Positions 31,038 through 39,343 of a stretch of DNA of 64,000 nucleotides are shown piece after piece. The notes under the pieces were generated by a model. That model ran no database searches. It was not told where the DNA came from and was given only the letters and a program-made list of their open reading frames with translations. Numbering within the stretch: position 1 is the stretch's first letter; every line of letters begins with the position of its first letter. The stretch lies in the NCBI RefSeq assembly GCF_020103695.1, contig NZ_JAHXBF010000001.1, forward strand, positions 248,001 to 312,000, read 5' to 3'. The translations under genes were made by a program, and so were the position numbers. The stretch comes from Hyalangium versicolor. Lineage in GTDB: Bacteria; Myxococcota; Myxococcia; Myxococcales; Myxococcaceae.

Positions 31038-32270
31038 GTGTCTGTTCGAGTGCTCACGTGGACGCTTGCGGTGTTCCTGCTGATTCATCCGCAGGCAGCC
31101 TGGGCGTTCCCTTGGATGATCAAGCACAATTATACGAGCTGCCAGTCGTGTCACGTCGACCCCAGCGGTGGCGGCGTGATGACTGATTACGGGCGCGCGC
31201 AGCAGCAAACGCTTCTCGAGACCCAATGGGGGACGCCCAACCTGGAGGGTGAAGCGAACCCCAACACCCAGTTCCTCTATGGCGCGCTCGGTTCCTCGCG
31301 CCCGGAGTGGTTGCTGCCAGAGTTGTCGGTGCGCGCGGGTGGCCTCTTCACGCGCTCGGTGAATCTCGGAGCTTCGAGCAACGAGGGCCAGGTCCGCGAC
31401 TTGCTGGTCCCCGTGGTGATGGCCTCCGATGTTCGCGCCGCGGTGGTGGTGGGAGCCTTCCGGGCCATGGCCTCGCTCGGTGTGGCACCCCGCCGCGCCT
31501 TCGCGGCCAGCCTGACCCCTGTCGGCGACGTAGACGGGCCGAAGCTCATCAGTCGCGATTACTGGCTGGGAGCCGCCCTGCTGGATGATGCGCTGTTCAT
31601 CCGGGCAGGGCGTTTGACACTTCCATTCGGAATCCGCTCGGTCGAGCACACGCTTTGGGCCAGGACGGTGACCCGCACCGACTTCAACGACAGCCAGCAG
31701 CACGGAGTGGCAGTGGCCTACTCGGGAGAGAGCTTCCGCACCGAGGCGATGGCCATTGCCGGCAACTTCCAGGTGGGCCCGGACGAGTATCGCGAACGAG
31801 GGGTTTCCGGCTACTTCGAGTACGTCTTCGCGCCGAACCTGACCGCCGGTGTGTCCAGTCTGGTGACCTTCGCCCGCTACGACCGCCTGAACTCCGAGGC
31901 GAACACGTTGCGTCAAGCACATGGACTGTTTGCCCGCTATGCGCCGTCCCCCGACCTCGCCTTGATAGCGGAGCTGGACGCGTTGGTGCGCAGCAGCCAG
32001 CAGGGAGGGCTTCGGGCAGGCATGGTGGGGTACGCCCAGGCGGATCTGGAGGTCGTCCGTGGCCTGCACCTCCTGGGGACTGTCGAGCTCCTTCGAGAGG
32101 ACCAGCGCGGAGCGGCGGGTACACAACTCGGTGGATGGCTGGGCATGAGCTGGTTCGCGGCGCGTGGCTTCGAGGTCCGGCTCGACGGGTTTGCCCGGCA
32201 GATTCCTGTCCAGGGGCAGCCCTCCATCTCCAACCTGGGCAGCGTCCTCCTGCTGCACTTCTACTTGTGA
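31038..32270 (+). CDS. Exported haem-motif protein with barrel-like body
   Basis: 410 residues from GTG 31038, with GAGGGAAGGG upstream. Signal peptide ends near QAAWA, followed by one c-type haem motif, CQSCH, and a Pro/Gly-rich turn (VDPSGGG). The remaining 350 residues are alternating amphipathic strands and end LLLHFYL, terminal Leu after aromatic, as in outer-membrane barrels. A haem at the mouth of a barrel could carry electrons across the outer membrane. No named family recognised. Stop overlaps the GTG of the next gene. Confidence 0.82.
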   Translation: MSVRVLTWTLAVFLLIHPQAAWAFPWMIKHNYTSCQSCHVDPSGGGVMTDYGRAQQQTLLETQWGTPNLEGEANPNTQFLYGALGSSRPEWLLPELSVRAGGLFTRSVNLGASSNEGQVRDLLVPVVMASDVRAAVVVGAFRAMASLGVAPRRAFAASLTPVGDVDGPKLISRDYWLGAALLDDALFIRAGRLTLPFGIRSVEHTLWARTVTRTDFNDSQQHGVAVAYSGESFRTEAMAIAGNFQVGPDEYRERGVSGYFEYVFAPNLTAGVSSLVTFARYDRLNSEANTLRQAHGLFARYAPSPDLALIAELDALVRSSQQGGLRAGMVGYAQADLEVVRGLHLLGTVELLREDQRGAAGTQLGGWLGMSWFAARGFEVRLDGFARQIPVQGQPSISNLGSVLLLHFYL

Positions 32271-32818
32271 GCCCGAAAGTGTCGAGCGCCTTGTGTCTTT
32301 CCCGTTTTGCCCGGCCGATGGTGACGGTCGCGCTCTTTCTTGGCACCACTGCCGGGGCTACCAGCAATTTCCCCTCCGTGGTCAGGACGGCGACGGGGAT
32401 GCAGAACCCGCCGCCCTGCATCCTTTGTCACGCCACCGCCGTTGGTGGGAAGGGGACCGCCACCCAGCCCTTCGTGGAGACGCTGCGGCAGCACGGACTG
32501 ACCGGCGCGTTCGACGCTGAGTCTCTTCAGACGGCGCTCAACGGAATCAAAGAGGATCGCGTGGATACGGATGGCGACGGCACCGGTGATTGGGACGAAC
32601 TGGCGGCGGGTCGTAATCCCAACGTGGCCTCCTCGAATGGAAGCTCAGACCTCTTCTACGGGGCCCCCACGGATGGCGGCACGCCGGGGGAAGTGCCATC
32701 GGATGCGCCCCCCATTCACTATGGCTTTGGATGCACGGCCGCCTCGGCTCCTTCCACCTTCGCGCTGATCGGCGCCACGGTGGTTGTCCTCCAGAGTCGT
32801 CGGCGCAGCCAGCGCTGA
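32267..32818 (+). CDS. Exported haem-motif protein with MYXO-CTERM-like tail
   Basis: 183 residues from GTG 32267 (GTGA overlap with the previous stop). Signal peptide of about 32 residues (MVTVALFLGTTAGA core), then a haem-type CILCH motif, a Ca-binding-like DTDGDGTGDWDE loop (thrombospondin/dockerin style), and a C-terminal tail of FGC, a hydrophobic helix and an Arg cluster (QSRRRSQR). The tail is like the myxobacterial MYXO-CTERM sorting signal, which is processed and lipidated to put proteins on the cell surface. Works presumably with the barrel-like protein upstream. Confidence 0.82.
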   Translation: MSPKVSSALCLSRFARPMVTVALFLGTTAGATSNFPSVVRTATGMQNPPPCILCHATAVGGKGTATQPFVETLRQHGLTGAFDAESLQTALNGIKEDRVDTDGDGTGDWDELAAGRNPNVASSNGSSDLFYGAPTDGGTPGEVPSDAPPIHYGFGCTAASAPSTFALIGATVVVLQSRRRSQR

Positions 32819-32828
32819 GGAAACCCAA

Positions 32829-34094
32829 ATGAACTTCAAAGTGAAGAGTCTGCTCCTGGCGCTGCTGTGTGCATGTTCGCAAGGTCCCGGTCCGCAGACG
32901 CCGGATGGCGGTTCGCAGACGCCGGATGGCGGTTCGCAGACGCCGGATGCCGGTCCCAAGCCGGCTCCTGTCGATGGTGGCTTGGGAGCGGACCTGGATC
33001 CTTCGGAGCAGGACCCGGCCTCGCATGGAGGTACCATCACCTTCGAGTCCATCGGTGCGCCAGGGTGGTACCCGAGCCGGCGTGATCCCGAGACGGGGCC
33101 CTGTGACGCCTACCAGGCCTCGGGTTGTTGTCTCAGCAAGCACACGATCGAAGGCAATGCGCTGACCCCGTGGGACGAGGATCTTATCGTCACCCTGCGG
33201 GGTCCGATGAAGGTCAAGCAGTTTGCCGTGTATCAACCGGCGGGCGATTCGAAGAGTCCCTGGAACCTGGTGTCTTCTTGGGACGATCGGAGCCCGAAGA
33301 GCCTGCAAGGCCTCCGTTTCGAGGGGAACAGCACCGAGGAGAAGGGGTTCGACGGCATCATCGGGACCGAATGTCTGGTCGACGTCGCGACGAGCGAGGA
33401 CTTCGCGTGTGGTCCGGGAAGCGAGCCGTACTGCCCGCCGCAGGGGAGCGGAAAGAAGAAGACCTGGGGTTGGTCTGGCTCAAAGCTCTTCGTGATGCTC
33501 GCCACCATGCCCCACGCAGGTTCGCTGGGTCATGCCTGCTCGCAGAATTCGAGCGGAAACTGGTTCGATGCCCCGTGGGTGGGCCTCAGCCATGGAGAGC
33601 TCGTGCGCGCTGGCGCCTTTGGCGATTGCCACTGTTATGCCAAGGCGCCTGACAAGTGGTACCTGGCTGACGGCTGCGGTCAGTTCAACGTCTTCGAGGT
33701 CGTGAACGACAACAACGACTTCCGGAACTTCGACGTCTTCAGCACCAACATGTTCGGCTACGCGGGCTACGTCGGCGAGGGCCCCTGTGGCTCGAAGTGC
33801 AAAGTCAGCTCTCTGGGCGGTGAAGCCGACCTGATCGACAAATCGACGAGTGCCGAAGCGGCGCGGGGTGCGGTCGCCAGCCCCACTCGTGGACCGGGTG
33901 CGGCTCTCCGCCGTCCGGTGTCCGGCTATCGCTACTTCTTGATCCTCCTCGACGTTCCGAGCCGGACCGTCCAGTTGGCGGTCATCCATCCGCTCAATGT
34001 TCCCGCCTCGGTCGGCGCGCTGCTCCCCGGATTGCCGGCCCAGATGGAAGCGTCCACCGTCGAAGCAGTCCGGACCTTGCGGCTGCCCAGGTGA
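32829..34094 (+). CDS. TOS1-like lipoprotein (DUF2403/DUF2401 similarity)
   Basis: 421 residues from ATG 32829. Lipoprotein signal LLLALLCAC, then a DGG heptad linker, then a Cys-rich extracellular domain. The pattern GTITFESIGAPGWYP, a Cys pair C-C-L-S, LRGPMKVKQFAVY, WDDRSP, GIIGTEC and MLATMPHAG recalls the fungal TOS1 family (DUF2403 and DUF2401), proteins of yeast cell walls thought to act on glucan. I rely on remembered family patterns. Localised on the outside of the cell by its lipid anchor. A glycoside hydrolase lipoprotein with the same kind of linker is two genes on. Confidence 0.75.
   Translation: MNFKVKSLLLALLCACSQGPGPQTPDGGSQTPDGGSQTPDAGPKPAPVDGGLGADLDPSEQDPASHGGTITFESIGAPGWYPSRRDPETGPCDAYQASGCCLSKHTIEGNALTPWDEDLIVTLRGPMKVKQFAVYQPAGDSKSPWNLVSSWDDRSPKSLQGLRFEGNSTEEKGFDGIIGTECLVDVATSEDFACGPGSEPYCPPQGSGKKKTWGWSGSKLFVMLATMPHAGSLGHACSQNSSGNWFDAPWVGLSHGELVRAGAFGDCHCYAKAPDKWYLADGCGQFNVFEVVNDNNDFRNFDVFSTNMFGYAGYVGEGPCGSKCKVSSLGGEADLIDKSTSAEAARGAVASPTRGPGAALRRPVSGYRYFLILLDVPSRTVQLAVIHPLNVPASVGALLPGLPAQMEASTVEAVRTLRLPR
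32894..32956 (+). repeat. Three 21-nt tandem units encoding QTPDGGS
   Basis: Units at 32894-32914 and 32915-32935 are identical; 32936-32956 differs by few bases. They form the flexible tether after the lipidated Cys. Confidence 0.9.
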
Positions 34095-34136
34095 TCGGCG
34101 AGTTCGGTGCACTTTTGAAGGCGACGAGACAGAGGT

Positions 34137-35564
34137 ATGGGACGAGTGACTCTTCGCGGCCAGTGGTTCAATGCGGTGGTTTCCCTCTGCGTGCTCTTGA
34201 TGTCCTCCTGGGCTCGGGCGGAGCAGGGGGTCACGGTTCTCGAGCTCATCGGGGATCGTCGGGACGCGGTTCGGGAACAGCTCGAACGTTCGTTGCAGGC
34301 CAAGGGCTCCGAGGTCGTCAAGGGCAAGCTGTATGAAACCCGTGCGCGACGGTTGGGGTTCCGGGGACGCGAGGCCTACACGGATGCGGCCATCGCCGCG
34401 CTCTCGCGGGAACTGGGGCTCGCGGCGACCGTCCGGGGAGCCGTGTCGGGATCCAAGCTCACCGTGAAAGTGGTGAGCACCTCGGGAAGGTTGCTCGGAA
34501 CCGAGACATACCCGCTCAAGAAGGGAAAGCTTTCACAGAAGGACGCCCTCCGCGCTGCGGAAGCGATCCTGGCGACGTTGCGCGGAGGCACAGAGGAGGT
34601 TGCCCCCCAGGAGTCGGTGGCGGCGGCAAAGCCGGCTGCTTCGAAGCCGCAGGACGTTCCTCCTCAGCCCTCTGCCACGGCGGAAGCACTCGGTGAACCC
34701 ACGGCCAAGGTCGAGGCAGCTCCAGCAGCTCCAGCAGCTCCAGGCGAGGATGTGCCGCCGGTGAAGGCTCCTGCGCCGACGATGGGGCCTCGATGGGTCT
34801 CCGTGAGGCTCGGTGGGGCCACCACCTGGCGCTCCTATTGCGCGGCCCCCGGCATCGCGTCGTGCGGTCAACTGGAATCGCAGCCGGAGGAAGCGAGGCC
34901 GGGGAACTACCTGTTGTTCGGAACGCCGAGTCCGTACTCGGGCTTGAGCGCCAGGCTCGATGTGTTTCCGCTGGTTCTCCTGGGAGACACGGCGCTGAAG
35001 GGCCTGGGCGTCACCGCCGAGCTGTCGCGTCGCTGGCCCCAGGTCCGTGTCCAGGGAGGCGGACTCGGGGGAACCGCGAGCGCCGCGGACATGTATTGGT
35101 CGCTCTTTGGCACCTACCGTTTGTACTTCCCGCTGTCGTTTACGGCCACGCCCATCCCCGCATTCGTGGGGCTTCGGGGGGGGCTGATTTCCCACTCGTT
35201 CGTGGTGGCCGAGGAGTACCAGGCGCTGTTTCCCAATACGAGCCGCACACATGCGTCGTTGGGCCTGGATGTGTCAGTGACCCTGGCCCGTCTGGCCCGG
35301 GTCGAGGCAGGCCTCCTGTACTTCATCCGGCCGCAGCCGGGCCATGAGCAGAAGGACCGTTATGGCCCCGAGGTGTCGAGCAGCGGCTTCGGGCTCGAGG
35401 TGGGAGTCGGCGGCGATCTCTCCGGGCCGCTCGACTACAGCGTTCGCTACCGCTTCCAGAAATACGCGGACACATTCTCAGGAGCGGGAACGGACTGGAC
35501 CGAGGGAGGCATCTCCCAGGAGAGCTATTCCGGCCTCACCTGGACAGTAGGCGCATCCTTCTGA
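34137..35564 (+). CDS. Exported protein with N-terminal alpha/beta domain and barrel-like C-terminus
   Basis: 475 residues. Signal peptide to about residue 28 (LLMSSWARA). Residues 30-140 form a small domain starting VTVLELIGDRRDAVREQLERSL, a pattern seen in several myxobacterial hypothetical proteins. An Ala/Pro-rich linker (about 160-215) leads to a C-terminal half with aromatic, Gly-rich amphipathic strands, ending TWTVGASF with the terminal Phe typical of outer-membrane barrels. Function not recognised; 42 nt after the TOS1-like gene and 42 nt before the glycosidase gene, so probably co-transcribed. Confidence 0.78.
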   Translation: MGRVTLRGQWFNAVVSLCVLLMSSWARAEQGVTVLELIGDRRDAVREQLERSLQAKGSEVVKGKLYETRARRLGFRGREAYTDAAIAALSRELGLAATVRGAVSGSKLTVKVVSTSGRLLGTETYPLKKGKLSQKDALRAAEAILATLRGGTEEVAPQESVAAAKPAASKPQDVPPQPSATAEALGEPTAKVEAAPAAPAAPGEDVPPVKAPAPTMGPRWVSVRLGGATTWRSYCAAPGIASCGQLESQPEEARPGNYLLFGTPSPYSGLSARLDVFPLVLLGDTALKGLGVTAELSRRWPQVRVQGGGLGGTASAADMYWSLFGTYRLYFPLSFTATPIPAFVGLRGGLISHSFVVAEEYQALFPNTSRTHASLGLDVSVTLARLARVEAGLLYFIRPQPGHEQKDRYGPEVSSSGFGLEVGVGGDLSGPLDYSVRYRFQKYADTFSGAGTDWTEGGISQESYSGLTWTVGASF

Positions 35565-35606
35565 CGCGTATTTTCAGATCCGACCCAAACCACTTCAAAG
35601 GCGCCC

Positions 35607-36722
35607 ATGATGCTTCGTGTCCTCGTTTTGAGCCTCCTGATGGTTGCAATCCAGTCCTGTTCGTCCGCTCCCAACGAGCCGGACGAGCCTCTCGGGGATG
35701 GCGGGCTCCCGAGTGCGGATGGCGGGATCCCACGTGCGGATGGCGGAGTTCCCGACGGTGGTTCCGGTGATGGTGGCACAGACAACTGGGGCAACGGTGC
35801 GATCTCGGTGGATGGGCGAGCCATCAAGGTAGGTGGCAAGGCCGTCCAGTTGAAGGGCGTCTGCTGGAATCCTGTCGGCAAGGGTCACAACCACCCTCCC
35901 AGCGGTGATTACGCCGCTTTCGCTGACCAGGATATCGCGCTGATGAAGGCCGCGGGCATCAACGTGGTCCGCACCTACGACACCATCCGAGACACCACGG
36001 TGCTGGACAAGCTGCACGCAGCGGGCATCCGCGTGATCATGAGCGTGTACGCCTACGGCGGAGACCCCGCTTCTCGCGCCTCCGAGCACGTCACGGCGCT
36101 CAAGGATCACCCGTCCATCCTCATGTGGTCCCTTGGCAATGAGTGGAACTACAACGGCCTGTATAACAATCTGTCCTTCAATGACTCGATGGCTCGCTTG
36201 AACCAGATCGCCGCCGCGATCAAGGCCCTCGATTCCAAGCACCCCATCGCGACCGTCTACGGCGAGGTGCCCTCCAAGGCCACCATCGATGCAATGCCAG
36301 ACATCGACGTCTGGGGCCTGAACATGTATCGCGGAATCACGTTCGGAGACGCCTTCACCAAGTGGACGGGCCTCAGCCAGAAGCCCATGTTTGTCGCCGA
36401 GTACGGTGCGGATGCCTTCAATGCGAAGATCCCCGGATACGATCCCGAAAGCCAGCGCAAGGCGACCTACGATCTGACCCAGGAGATACTCGACCACTCG
36501 ACCGCGAACAAAGGCGGTGTGTGCTCCGGCGGCACCATCTTCGAGTGGTCGGACGAGTGGTGGAAGTCCGGGAATCCCTCCCAGCACGACAACGGTGGCA
36601 CGGCCCCCGGCGGTGGCCCCTACCCGGACAGCACCTTCAATGAGGAGTGGTGGGGTGTCGTTGACGTCGACCGAAACACGCGGCCCGCGTACGAGGCGCT
36701 CAAGAACCTCTATGCGCCTTGA
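35607..36722 (+). CDS. Glycoside hydrolase lipoprotein, (beta/alpha)8 clan A type
   Basis: 371 residues. Signal with Cys near residue 18 (AIQSC), a DGG repeat tether, then a TIM-barrel glycosidase: KGVCWNP start, INVVRTYD, acid/base Glu179 in SLGNEWNY and nucleophile Glu265 in FVAEYGAD, the order and spacing of clan GH-A (related to GH2 C-terminal, GH17 and GH72 enzymes). It probably cleaves or transfers a beta-linked glucan or other polysaccharide at the cell surface; substrate not predictable. The TOS1-like lipoprotein two genes upstream suggests joint action on beta-glucan such as fungal wall. Confidence 0.85.
   Translation: MMLRVLVLSLLMVAIQSCSSAPNEPDEPLGDGGLPSADGGIPRADGGVPDGGSGDGGTDNWGNGAISVDGRAIKVGGKAVQLKGVCWNPVGKGHNHPPSGDYAAFADQDIALMKAAGINVVRTYDTIRDTTVLDKLHAAGIRVIMSVYAYGGDPASRASEHVTALKDHPSILMWSLGNEWNYNGLYNNLSFNDSMARLNQIAAAIKALDSKHPIATVYGEVPSKATIDAMPDIDVWGLNMYRGITFGDAFTKWTGLSQKPMFVAEYGADAFNAKIPGYDPESQRKATYDLTQEILDHSTANKGGVCSGGTIFEWSDEWWKSGNPSQHDNGGTAPGGGPYPDSTFNEEWWGVVDVDRNTRPAYEALKNLYAP
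35694..35756 (+). repeat. Three 21-nt tandem units encoding (G/A)DGG heptads
   Basis: Units 35694-35714, 35715-35735 and 35736-35756 encode GDGGLPS, ADGGIPR and ADGGVPD in the lipoprotein tether. They are diverged copies with the period kept. Confidence 0.8.
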
Positions 36723-36786
36723 GCTGATGTTTGTGCTCAGGCGTCTTGTCGTTGTGGCTGCACGTTGTCTTGAAAGGAGTCGGAAT

Positions 36787-39255
36787 GTGAGCAGCGTTCC
36801 TGAAGTGTTCGCCCCCGCGGGCAGTTCCTCGCAGATGGCCATCTCTTGTCGGAGTCCGAAGCAGGGAGTGAGCATCCGCCCCGCGCTGTTCGTGGCGGTT
36901 GCCTGGGTATGTCTGGCGGTTGCCGCCTGCAGCCCTAGCAGCGCGCAGGTCGGCAACGGGCCAGAGCCGGACAATGGAGGTGACGGCAATGGACCTGGCG
37001 GCAATGGACCTGGCGGCAATGGGCCTGACGGCTATGCCGAGCTGACCTGGCCCGATCAGCAGCCCACGACCCATTACACGCTCCCCAGTGGCACTCTCGT
37101 GACGAAGGTTGGCGGACGCACGCGCGACCGCCACGCCCGCGAGATGCCACCGAAGGGCGATCCGATGGGCGGGGACAACTACATGACCTTCGCGGCGCAC
37201 TATTTCGAGCGCCGCACCCACGACATCACCATCTACGACAATCCCAATCCCGACCCCAAGAAGCCCGGTACCCGCATCCTGACGCTCGTCGTGCGTCCGC
37301 AATGGTGGTTGTACGGGACGAACTTCCGCGGTGGGTACATTGGGAGGCGCGGAGAGGAGCCCTACCTGCCAATGTCGGTGGCGCTCTACGGTGACAACGG
37401 TGGCATGAAGCAATGGCCTGCCGGGACCCTCTTGAAGGACCAGGAACTGAAGACTCCGATCGAGAACTACGACGCCTTGCCGGATAACAACAGCCCCAGC
37501 ACCTATCGGGATCTCAATGCTCCACTCGCGGATGGCCAGTTCGTGTTGGTGAAGCAGATCACACGCTCTCCCGCGCTCAATCGGGATCTGCGAGCGGGTG
37601 ACCTGTATGAATTCGAGCTCGGCATCTTCCTGGACGGCACCAAGGGCGACGAGCTCGGTCGCTTCAACTACTACTCGGATGCGCTCGTCTACCGCGTCGG
37701 CTCTCCCGGCATCGTGCCCTGGTACCGAGGCCCCTGCTGTGATGCCCCCTTGATTCCCTGGGACTCGACTGCCATCCCGGAGAGTGCTCTGGCTGGCGGC
37801 AAGATGATGACCTTGCAGGAGAACACCTCGGGGTTCACTCACATCAATTTCATGCAGGCGAGCCTCAATATCGCGGGTCGCAACATCCAGGCCTTCACTG
37901 AAGGGCGACGTCTGATCCATACCTCCTTCATCACCGGTGGCCACCACGAGCCTGGCAATCCCCCTGTCACGGCTGCCATGAACAAGGCGGGCCCCAGGTT
38001 CCAGCAGGCCTCATGCATCGACTGCCACGTGAACAACGGCAAGAGCTCTCCTGCGCTCAACACGCCGTTGTCGACGATGGTGGTTCTCACCGCGGACGTG
38101 GACGCCACCGGCAAGCTCGTGCCGGACAGCCGCTTCGGTGGGCACCTCTGGCAGGGATTGGTGAAAGACGGCAAGACCGAGTACGACGGACGCAACGCGG
38201 TCCTGAAGATCTCCTCGTATCGAGAGATTCCGGGGAAGTATCCAGATGGCACCGCGTACACGCTGCAAGAGCCCATCTATGCGCTGACGGATCGGGCGGG
38301 CCAGCCGCTGGAGATGCCTGCCCGTATGTCGGTGCACACGGCTCCGCACATGGTGGGGATGGGCCTCCTGGAGGCAGTGCCGGAGAAGCAGCTGAAGGCC
38401 CTTGCCGAAGCGAGCCGAAACGATCTCGATGGTGCGGTCGGCAAGCTTCAGTTGATTCCGGATCCACGTTCCCCGTCGGTCACCCGCGTGGGTCGCTTCG
38501 GCTGGCGCGGCACGGCTTCGACCGTGGAGGAGCAGGTCTCAGGCGCCCTGAACAACGACATGGGCGTGACGACGTCGATGTTGCCCACCCACAACTGCGG
38601 CCTGGCCAAGGACGACGTGGAGTGCCGCAATGCGAATTCCACCACTCCGGAGATCAGCAACGAGAACGTGCGCCTCATCGTGGATTACACGAGCCTCCTG
38701 GCGGTTCCGCCCCAGCGCCACTTCGCCGGTGAGCAGCCGCTCCGGAACTACGCCGTGGACTTCGGAGACCTGGTCAAGGATCCGGACCAGTCCAAGCTCC
38801 AGGCCGAGTTGGCGAAGATGCGCGAGGACGAGGCGGCCGAGAATCAGATGCAGGAGCGCGTCGCCGCTGGCTCCGCGCTGTTCACGCAGGCTCGCTGCAA
38901 TGCGTGCCACGTGGCGACGCTGACGACTGGAACCGAACACCGCTATGCCGAGCTGCGGGAGCAGACGATTCATCCGTACACGGACCTGCTGCTGCACGAC
39001 ATGGGGCCTGAGCTGGGAGACAACTTCCCTCAAGGTGTCGCCACCGGGCAGGAGTGGCGCACGGCGCCGCTGTGGAGCCTGGGTCTGCTCGAGCACACCA
39101 ATCCCGGTGTGCGCTTCCTCCACGATGGTCGTGCCCGCACCATCGAAGAGGCCATCTTGTGGCACGGAGGGCAGGGCGGCGCGAGCCGGGACCGCTTCAA
39201 GGCCCTGTCAAAGGAAGAGCGCGGCAAGCTGATCGACTTCGTGAACTCGCTCTGA
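36787..39255 (+). CDS. Di-haem cytochrome c / thiol oxidoreductase-like lipoprotein (larger paralogue)
   Basis: 822 residues from GTG 36787, preceded by GAAAGGAG; GTG 36868, right before the lipoprotein signal (VAWVCLAVAAC), is an alternative. After a Gly/Asn-rich tether comes an N-terminal domain shared with the 641-residue protein at 22396-24321, then CIDCH (410-414), CNACH (704-708) and the same closing region (PYTDLLLHDMG, EWRTAPLWSLG, LHDGRA, WHGG). It is about 180 residues longer, mainly between the haem motifs. Likely an anchored electron carrier or peroxidase-like enzyme. It ends the + strand run and faces a convergent operon across a hairpin. Confidence 0.9.
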   Translation: MSSVPEVFAPAGSSSQMAISCRSPKQGVSIRPALFVAVAWVCLAVAACSPSSAQVGNGPEPDNGGDGNGPGGNGPGGNGPDGYAELTWPDQQPTTHYTLPSGTLVTKVGGRTRDRHAREMPPKGDPMGGDNYMTFAAHYFERRTHDITIYDNPNPDPKKPGTRILTLVVRPQWWLYGTNFRGGYIGRRGEEPYLPMSVALYGDNGGMKQWPAGTLLKDQELKTPIENYDALPDNNSPSTYRDLNAPLADGQFVLVKQITRSPALNRDLRAGDLYEFELGIFLDGTKGDELGRFNYYSDALVYRVGSPGIVPWYRGPCCDAPLIPWDSTAIPESALAGGKMMTLQENTSGFTHINFMQASLNIAGRNIQAFTEGRRLIHTSFITGGHHEPGNPPVTAAMNKAGPRFQQASCIDCHVNNGKSSPALNTPLSTMVVLTADVDATGKLVPDSRFGGHLWQGLVKDGKTEYDGRNAVLKISSYREIPGKYPDGTAYTLQEPIYALTDRAGQPLEMPARMSVHTAPHMVGMGLLEAVPEKQLKALAEASRNDLDGAVGKLQLIPDPRSPSVTRVGRFGWRGTASTVEEQVSGALNNDMGVTTSMLPTHNCGLAKDDVECRNANSTTPEISNENVRLIVDYTSLLAVPPQRHFAGEQPLRNYAVDFGDLVKDPDQSKLQAELAKMREDEAAENQMQERVAAGSALFTQARCNACHVATLTTGTEHRYAELREQTIHPYTDLLLHDMGPELGDNFPQGVATGQEWRTAPLWSLGLLEHTNPGVRFLHDGRARTIEEAILWHGGQGGASRDRFKALSKEERGKLIDFVNSL
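36985..37029 (+). repeat. Three 15-nt tandem units encoding GNGPG/D
   Basis: Units at 36985-36999 and 37000-37014 are identical and 37015-37029 differs at two positions; they make the tether of the di-haem lipoprotein. Confidence 0.85.
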
Positions 39256-39276
39256 GAGGGGTCCAACAGTGTGCAA

Positions 39277-39322
39277 GAGCCGGGGCGGATGACTCGCAGG
39301 ATCGAGCATCCGCCTCGGGCTC
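39277..39322. terminator. Hairpin between convergent genes, probable bidirectional terminator
   Basis: Left arm 39277-39291 and right arm 39307-39322 pair over about 14 bp with one bulge and one mismatch (core CGGATG/CATCCG), with a 15-nt loop. It sits in the 88-bp gap between the + strand cytochrome gene and the - strand operon end. No T-tract on either side, as is common in GC-rich genomes. Confidence 0.6.
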
Positions 39323-39343
39323 CACCGCCGCTCGAGGGAATGA

